Shown here: positions 30,585 through 32,601 of the stretch, piece after piece
How positions within the stretch are numbered: the first letter of the stretch is position 1
Layout: each line of letters begins with the position of its first letter
DNA from: Candidatus Eiseniibacteriota bacterium
Lineage (GTDB): Bacteria > Joyebacterota > Joyebacteria > Joyebacterales > Joyebacteraceae
Assembly: GCA_030609365.1 (NCBI GenBank)
Contig: JAUWCJ010000015.1
Coordinates: forward strand, 1-32,601
Reading direction: 5' to 3'
Length of the DNA: 32,601 bases
Position numbers and translations under genes: made by a program
Notes under the pieces: model-generated
Databases searched by the model: none
What the model saw: only the letters and a program-made list of their open reading frames with translations
Told to the model about the DNA's origin: nothing

Positions 30585-32601
30585 TGGTTCCACCTCCGGT
30601 AGTCTCAGAAAGGAGGACGCGGATATCAACGGCCTTCGCCCCCTGACCCTGCTCGTATGCCATGAGAGGATTCACCTCTATGTCCGAGATGCCGTCGCAT
30701 CTCTGAATGACCGTGCCCAATCTGATAATGGTGTCGAGAACGCTCTCGATGTCCTTGCGCTCCTCGCCTCGAACGCCGAGCAGGAGCGGATAAGCGCGGA
30801 TGTCCTTCATCATCCCGATGGCCTCGGCCCTGCTGAAGGGGACCGCGCGGAACGTCACGTCCTTGAGTACTTCGACGTAGATACCGCCCATGCCGAACAT
30901 GATGGTCGGGCCGAACGCGGGGTCCTTCCGAGCACCGACGATGAGCTCCACGCCGGACGGCGCCATCTCCGAGACCTGAATGCCCTTTATGCGCGCGCGC
31001 GGGACGCGGGAGCGGCAGTTGCTCATGATGGCCTCGTAGGCGTCCATCACTTCCTCGCGGTTCTCTAGGTCGAGCGCGACGCCGCCGACATCGCTCTTGT
31101 GCAGGATGTCGCGTGAGACGATCTTCATGACGACTGGGTATCCGATCTCGTCCGCGAATCGTACCGCGTCCTTCAGGTTCTTCGCGACGCGCGTCTCAGG
31201 CATCTTGATGCCCGCCGCCTCCATGAGGTCACGGCCCTCTTCCGCGAGCAGGAAGCTCCGACCGTCAGCGCGGGCCGCCTCGACGATCCCTGCGATGGTC
31301 GCCTCGTCGATCTCTTCCTCGTCGATCCCGGCCGGCTGCGCGGACGCGTTCCGCCAGTGTCTGTAGAGTCCACCCACGCACGCCACGGTCTCGTAGACAT
31401 CGCCGAAGACAGGGACGCCCTTCTTGGTGAGCGTCGCAAGGGCATCCTCGGCAGTGCTCCCGCCGAACACCGAATAGATGATCGGCTTCCCGGCTGCGCG
31501 GTAGCTCTCTGCGGTCTCCTCGATCATCTGCGTCAGATTGTCCGCGTCGAACACCGCCGTCTCGCAGTAGAGCGAGATGACCGCGTCGATCTCCTCGTGC
31601 TCGAGCGCTGCATTCAGGGCGCCCGTGAAATCCGGCGAGGTGGCGCCTCCCGTGAGGTCTATGGGGTTCTTCGTTGAGCCGAAGTCGGGCGTCACTGAGT
31701 CGAAGATACTCCTGAGTGTCTCGTTGTCGTCGTAGAGCTTGACGTTGTACTTCTCACAGGCGTCTGTCGCCAACACTCCGATGCCGCCGCCGTTGGTGAC
31801 GATGGCGACGTTCTCGCCTGCCGGCATGCTTGAGGTCGAGAGGAACTTGCAGAGGTTGAAGGCCTCCTGGATGCTCTCGGCCCGCAGGACCCCACACTGC
31901 CGCATTATGGCGTCGAAGACGTCGTCCGAGCCCGCCAGCGAGCCCGTGTGCGACGCCGCGGCGACCGCGCCCCGTTTCGAACGTCCGGACTTGATGACGA
32001 CGACGGGCTTCAGTCGCGTCGCCTCCTCGAGCACGTCAACGAGCTTGTCCCCGTTGCCGACGCCCTCGATATACATCAGGATTACCTTGGTCAGGTCGTG
32101 ATGCATCAGGTACTCGAGAAGGTCCGCCTCCTCGATGTCGGCCTTGTTGCCGACCGAGACCATCGCCGAGATACCCATGTTCTCGACGGCGGTCTTGCCT
32201 ATCATGGCGAGGCCGAGCGCTCCGCTCTGAGTGATGATGGCCACGCTGCCGGCGCTGATGCCGCCGGGGCCGAAGTTGGCGTCGAGCTTCGCGGAGGCGG
32301 AGAACATGCCGAAGATGTTGGGCCCGATGATGCGCATGCCGCGTTCCGTGGCGTAGGACGTCAGCTCGCGCTCCTCAGTGATGTTGCCGACCTCGGAAAA
32401 ACCGGACGTGATGACCAGATTGAACTTCGCGCCGATGTCCGCCGCGTCCTTCACGGCCTGGAACGCGAACTTCGCGGGTACGGCCGTGACCACCAGGTCT
32501 ATCTCGCCGTCCAGCTCCCCGAGCGATGTGTAGACGGGGAGGCCCAGGATCTCACCGCCCCTGGGGTTGACCGGCAGTATCCGTCCCTCGTAGCCGCCCT
32601 C
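30577..32601 (-). CDS. ADP-forming acyl-CoA synthetase (fused alpha+beta), partial
   Basis: The frame runs off the right edge and gives the last 674 residues. It starts inside a CoA-binding domain (GYEGRILPVNPRGGEILGLP), continues through two succinyl-CoA-ligase-like domains with the phospho-histidine segment SHTGSLAG (about 217-224), and ends in an ATP-grasp domain (about 440-674). In the ATP-grasp domain HKSDVGGV (about 501-508) holds a second conserved histidine and GPTIMFGMGG follows. The enzyme converts acetyl- or acyl-CoA, ADP and phosphate to the acid, CoA and ATP in the cytoplasm, the usual ATP-yielding acetate route in many anaerobes and candidate phyla. Only about 30-40 N-terminal residues seem missing. 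The gene's last codons overlap the start of the BioD/DRTGG gene. Acyl specificity is not visible, and a protein-acetylating Pat-like enzyme is unlikely since no GNAT domain is seen. Confidence 0.9.
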   Translation of the reverse strand, partial: EGGYEGRILPVNPRGGEILGLPVYTSLGELDGEIDLVVTAVPAKFAFQAVKDAADIGAKFNLVITSGFSEVGNITEERELTSYATERGMRIIGPNIFGMFSASAKLDANFGPGGISAGSVAIITQSGALGLAMIGKTAVENMGISAMVSVGNKADIEEADLLEYLMHHDLTKVILMYIEGVGNGDKLVDVLEEATRLKPVVVIKSGRSKRGAVAAASHTGSLAGSDDVFDAIMRQCGVLRAESIQEAFNLCKFLSTSSMPAGENVAIVTNGGGIGVLATDACEKYNVKLYDDNETLRSIFDSVTPDFGSTKNPIDLTGGATSPDFTGALNAALEHEEIDAVISLYCETAVFDADNLTQMIEETAESYRAAGKPIIYSVFGGSTAEDALATLTKKGVPVFGDVYETVACVGGLYRHWRNASAQPAGIDEEEIDEATIAGIVEAARADGRSFLLAEEGRDLMEAAGIKMPETRVAKNLKDAVRFADEIGYPVVMKIVSRDILHKSDVGGVALDLENREEVMDAYEAIMSNCRSRVPRARIKGIQVSEMAPSGVELIVGARKDPAFGPTIMFGMGGIYVEVLKDVTFRAVPFSRAEAIGMMKDIRAYPLLLGVRGEERKDIESVLDTIIRLGTVIQRCDGISDIEVNPLMAYEQGQGAKAVDIRVLLSETTGGGTNA

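Noticed and set aside
1-32601. CRISPR arrays, tRNA/rRNA genes, insertion sequences, phage or toxin-antitoxin genes
   Set aside because: I saw no regularly spaced repeats, cloverleaf sequences, transposase motifs or integrase genes on either strand. Covariance-model and profile searches were not possible here.

Overview
The window is high-GC bacterial DNA that reads as part of a Gram-negative, uncultured, FCB-like lineage of the Eisenbacteria/Krumholzibacteriota/Latescibacteria kind. The phylum is an inference. The supporting signs are several outer-membrane barrel proteins of PorV-like and FadL-like type, large secreted proteins with lamin-tail, OB-fold-like and FlgD-like Ig modules, a type-9-secretion-like C-terminal sorting domain (NPFNP), lipoproteins, and an ADP-forming acyl-CoA synthetase fused as alpha+beta. 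Start sites are mostly set by strong Shine-Dalgarno sequences. Four promoter or terminator sites fit the usual sigma70/intrinsic consensus.

Layout. (1) 1-3406, plus strand: the C-terminus of a MurJ-type lipid II flippase, a 28-bp tandem duplication, one permease of a BMP/nucleoside-type ABC transporter, and a secreted purple-acid-phosphatase-like metallophosphoesterase. (2) 3534-19225, plus strand: one promoter, ten closely packed genes and one terminator, so probably a single operon of about 15.6 kb. In order it encodes a ComEC-like metallo-beta-lactamase lipoprotein, MalF-like and MalG-like ABC permeases, a substrate-binding lipoprotein, two secreted OB-fold/FlgD-Ig proteins, a PorV-like outer-membrane protein, a helix-hairpin-helix/outer-membrane-barrel fusion, a FadL-like barrel and a UshA-type 5'-nucleotidase. 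(3) 19244-23402: a strong extended -10 promoter with a long structured leader, a 972-residue modular secreted protein with a sorting domain, a double hairpin terminator, and a small secreted lamin-tail protein. (4) 23416-29530, plus strand: a promoter, a Na+/Ca2+-exchanger-family protein, a multi-pass membrane protein, then murQ-anmK-nagZ, a cell-wall amino-sugar recycling cassette. (5) 29544-32601, minus strand: an ADP-forming acyl-CoA synthetase (cut by the window edge) and an overlapping BioD-like/DRTGG gene broken by one in-frame amber codon.

How it may work together. The long operon mixes parts typical of extracellular nucleic-acid handling (a ComEC-type hydrolase domain, ComEA-like HhH motifs, OB folds, lamin-tail domains, a 5'-nucleotidase) with an ABC importer and outer-membrane barrels. 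My main hypothesis is a cell-surface system for breaking down and taking up nucleic acids or nucleotides. No single gene proves this, and the MalFG-type transporter could equally serve a polysaccharide. No ABC ATPase is encoded in the window, so both transporters need an ATPase from elsewhere or, for the first, from upstream of the edge. The murQ-anmK-nagZ set makes sense together as cytoplasmic MurNAc/anhydroMurNAc salvage. The synthetase/DRTGG pair suggests acetyl-CoA to acetate conversion with ATP gain.
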